Positions 63,412 through 64,000 of a stretch of DNA of 64,000 nt are shown here, one piece after another. Origin of the DNA: Bordetella parapertussis (GTDB lineage: Bacteria > Acidobacteriota > Terriglobia > Bryobacterales > Bryobacteraceae); assembly GCA_943328975.2 (NCBI GenBank), contig CALQCC020000001.1, positions 62,001-126,000 of the forward strand, given 5' to 3'. The position numbers and the translations under genes were made by a program. How positions within the stretch are numbered: the first letter of the stretch is position 1; each line of letters begins with the position of its first letter. The notes under the pieces were generated by a model that saw only the letters and a list, made by a program, of their open reading frames with translations, did no database searches and had not been told where the DNA came from.

Positions 63412-63774
63412 CTAGGGCTTGCGCACGCGTACCGAAACCGAAGCGCAGGAGTAGGCTGAGACGTCGCAGCTAATAACGTAGGTGGTGTCTCGCAGCGGAT
63501 GCACTGTGAGTGTCCCGCTTCCACCGAACGTTCCGATCTTGCGCAGTTCGGCGGTGGATTCCACAGCCTCTTCTATGACAACCTTCGTGGCTCCCTTGAC
63601 TGCCCAGCGCAATACAGCCGCTTCGCCCGGTGCGATCACCTTTGGCTGAATTTCGAGCAAGAAATCACTAGACTGTTTGGCGGCCTGCTTCGGTGCCTTG
63701 GTGGTGCTGTTTTGGCCGTGGAACGGGCCCACCAGCGTCGCTGCAAGCAGGCAGCATCGGGCAATCTGGTTCAT
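63412..63774 (-). CDS. Small secreted Ig-like-domain protein of unknown function
   Basis: 120 residues with a signal peptide ending near FHGQN, a short Lys/Ala-rich linker, then one beta-sandwich-like domain (FLLEIQPKVIAPGEAAVLRWAVKGATKVVIEEA, GSGTLTVHPLRDTTYVISC). This pattern of a filamin/Ig-like domain that reads APGEAAVLRW..KGAT is common in secreted acidobacterial proteins as I recall. Function unknown. It is convergent with cassette C and follows the truncated VOC gene after 34 bases. Confidence 0.68.
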   Translation of the reverse strand: MNQIARCCLLAATLVGPFHGQNSTTKAPKQAAKQSSDFLLEIQPKVIAPGEAAVLRWAVKGATKVVIEEAVESTAELRKIGTFGGSGTLTVHPLRDTTYVISCDVSAYSCASVSVRVRKP

Positions 63775-63808
63775 GTTCAGTCCCTCACTGTCGCCCTCGA
63801 CTGGGCCC

Positions 63809-64000
63809 TTACTTCACTACTTGAATCAACAAGTCGTCCGGCGCACCCAGGATAGCGGCTCGTACGCTCCCGGGCGGTAATGTCTGAATCTCACCACCGG
63901 CCGAAACAACTTTCACCTGCGCTTGCCCCAGGACTTTGACTGCCGCATCCACGTCCGACACCATCAAGCGCAACACCGCCGCTCCAGGATCGTGCGGTCG
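63809..64000 (-). CDS. VOC (glyoxalase-like) protein, C-terminal part, cut by window end
   Basis: The minus strand is open from the right edge to the TAA at 63811-63809, giving the last 63 residues of a protein. The order VLRLMVSDVDAAVKVL, a short strand, then VRAAILGAPDDLLIQVV is typical of the second beta-alpha-beta-beta-beta module of vicinal-oxygen-chelate proteins such as glyoxalase I and dioxygenases. The rest lies outside the window, so the subfamily cannot be told. It is probably cotranscribed with the small secreted protein. Confidence 0.6.
   Translation of the reverse strand, partial: RPHDPGAAVLRLMVSDVDAAVKVLGQAQVKVVSAGGEIQTLPPGSVRAAILGAPDDLLIQVVK

Noticed and set aside
1-64000. 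tRNA, rRNA, riboswitch or CRISPR array
   Set aside because: Intergenic gaps are mostly under 150 bases, and none shows cloverleaf, repeat-spacer or known aptamer patterns by eye.

Overview
The window looks like a chromosomal segment of a GC-rich Gram-negative acidobacterium of the Bryobacteraceae/Solibacter type. This rests on gene content rather than a marker search: lpxC (lipid A), many Sec and Tat secreted proteins, several PQQ-dependent dehydrogenases, planctomycete-type DUF1592/DUF1552 cytochrome-like pairs, and the densely packed, often overlapping genes. I see no rRNA, tRNA, CRISPR array, transposase or integrase. About 52 protein genes cover nearly everything. The longest stretch without a gene is about 260 bases (26531-26793).

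Layout. 1-5527: end of a TldE/PmbA protein, a DUF6986 aldolase-like gene, then a cytochrome oxidase assembly operon (ctaA, ctaB, SCO lipoprotein, DUF420) and a secreted protein. 5524-12580: alpha/beta hydrolase, LLM flavin oxidoreductase, PQQ dehydrogenase 1, phosphoketolase, lpxC. 12702-17441: an ArsR regulator followed by an ABC/HlyD/TolC type I export operon, with an inverted-repeat operator candidate before it. 17539-25503: polA, an exported-looking methyltransferase, two SPFH proteins with a Cys-rich membrane protein, sulfite oxidase plus DsrE-like protein. 25508-30421: secreted proteins of unknown function, DUF6152, a B3 metallo-beta-lactamase, a LigM-like tetrahydrofolate-dependent aryl demethylase ended by a strong terminator. 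30512-34041: secreted hypothetical, amidohydrolase, AEC transporter. 34062-40403: cassette A with an MBL hydrolase. 40556-47386: cytochrome-fused PQQ dehydrogenase 2, zinc alcohol dehydrogenase, SagB-like oxidase pair, PQQ dehydrogenase 3. 47410-50343: thiol-related operon (CoA-disulfide reductase-rhodanese, DUF2892, an unlisted 59-residue protein, PIG-L deacetylase). 50387-63395: tannase/feruloyl esterase, cassette B, OFA-type MFS transporter, cassette C. 63412-64000: small secreted protein and a truncated VOC protein.

Main signal. The same three-gene cassette occurs three times in 30 kb, always in the order DUF1592 di-haem-motif protein, Tat-exported DUF1552 protein, Sec-exported ankyrin-repeat protein, with genes overlapping or 1-17 bases apart. 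The ankyrin proteins share a family-specific insertion. The three products should meet in the periplasm, so this is my best candidate for an undescribed system. Its function cannot be read from sequence.

A second theme is oxidation of alcohols and plant-derived aromatics in the periplasm: feruloyl esterase, LigM-like demethylase, three PQQ dehydrogenases (one with the Asp-x-Asp signature of lanthanide enzymes), zinc alcohol dehydrogenase, and an oxidase-assembly cluster that would support the electron sink.
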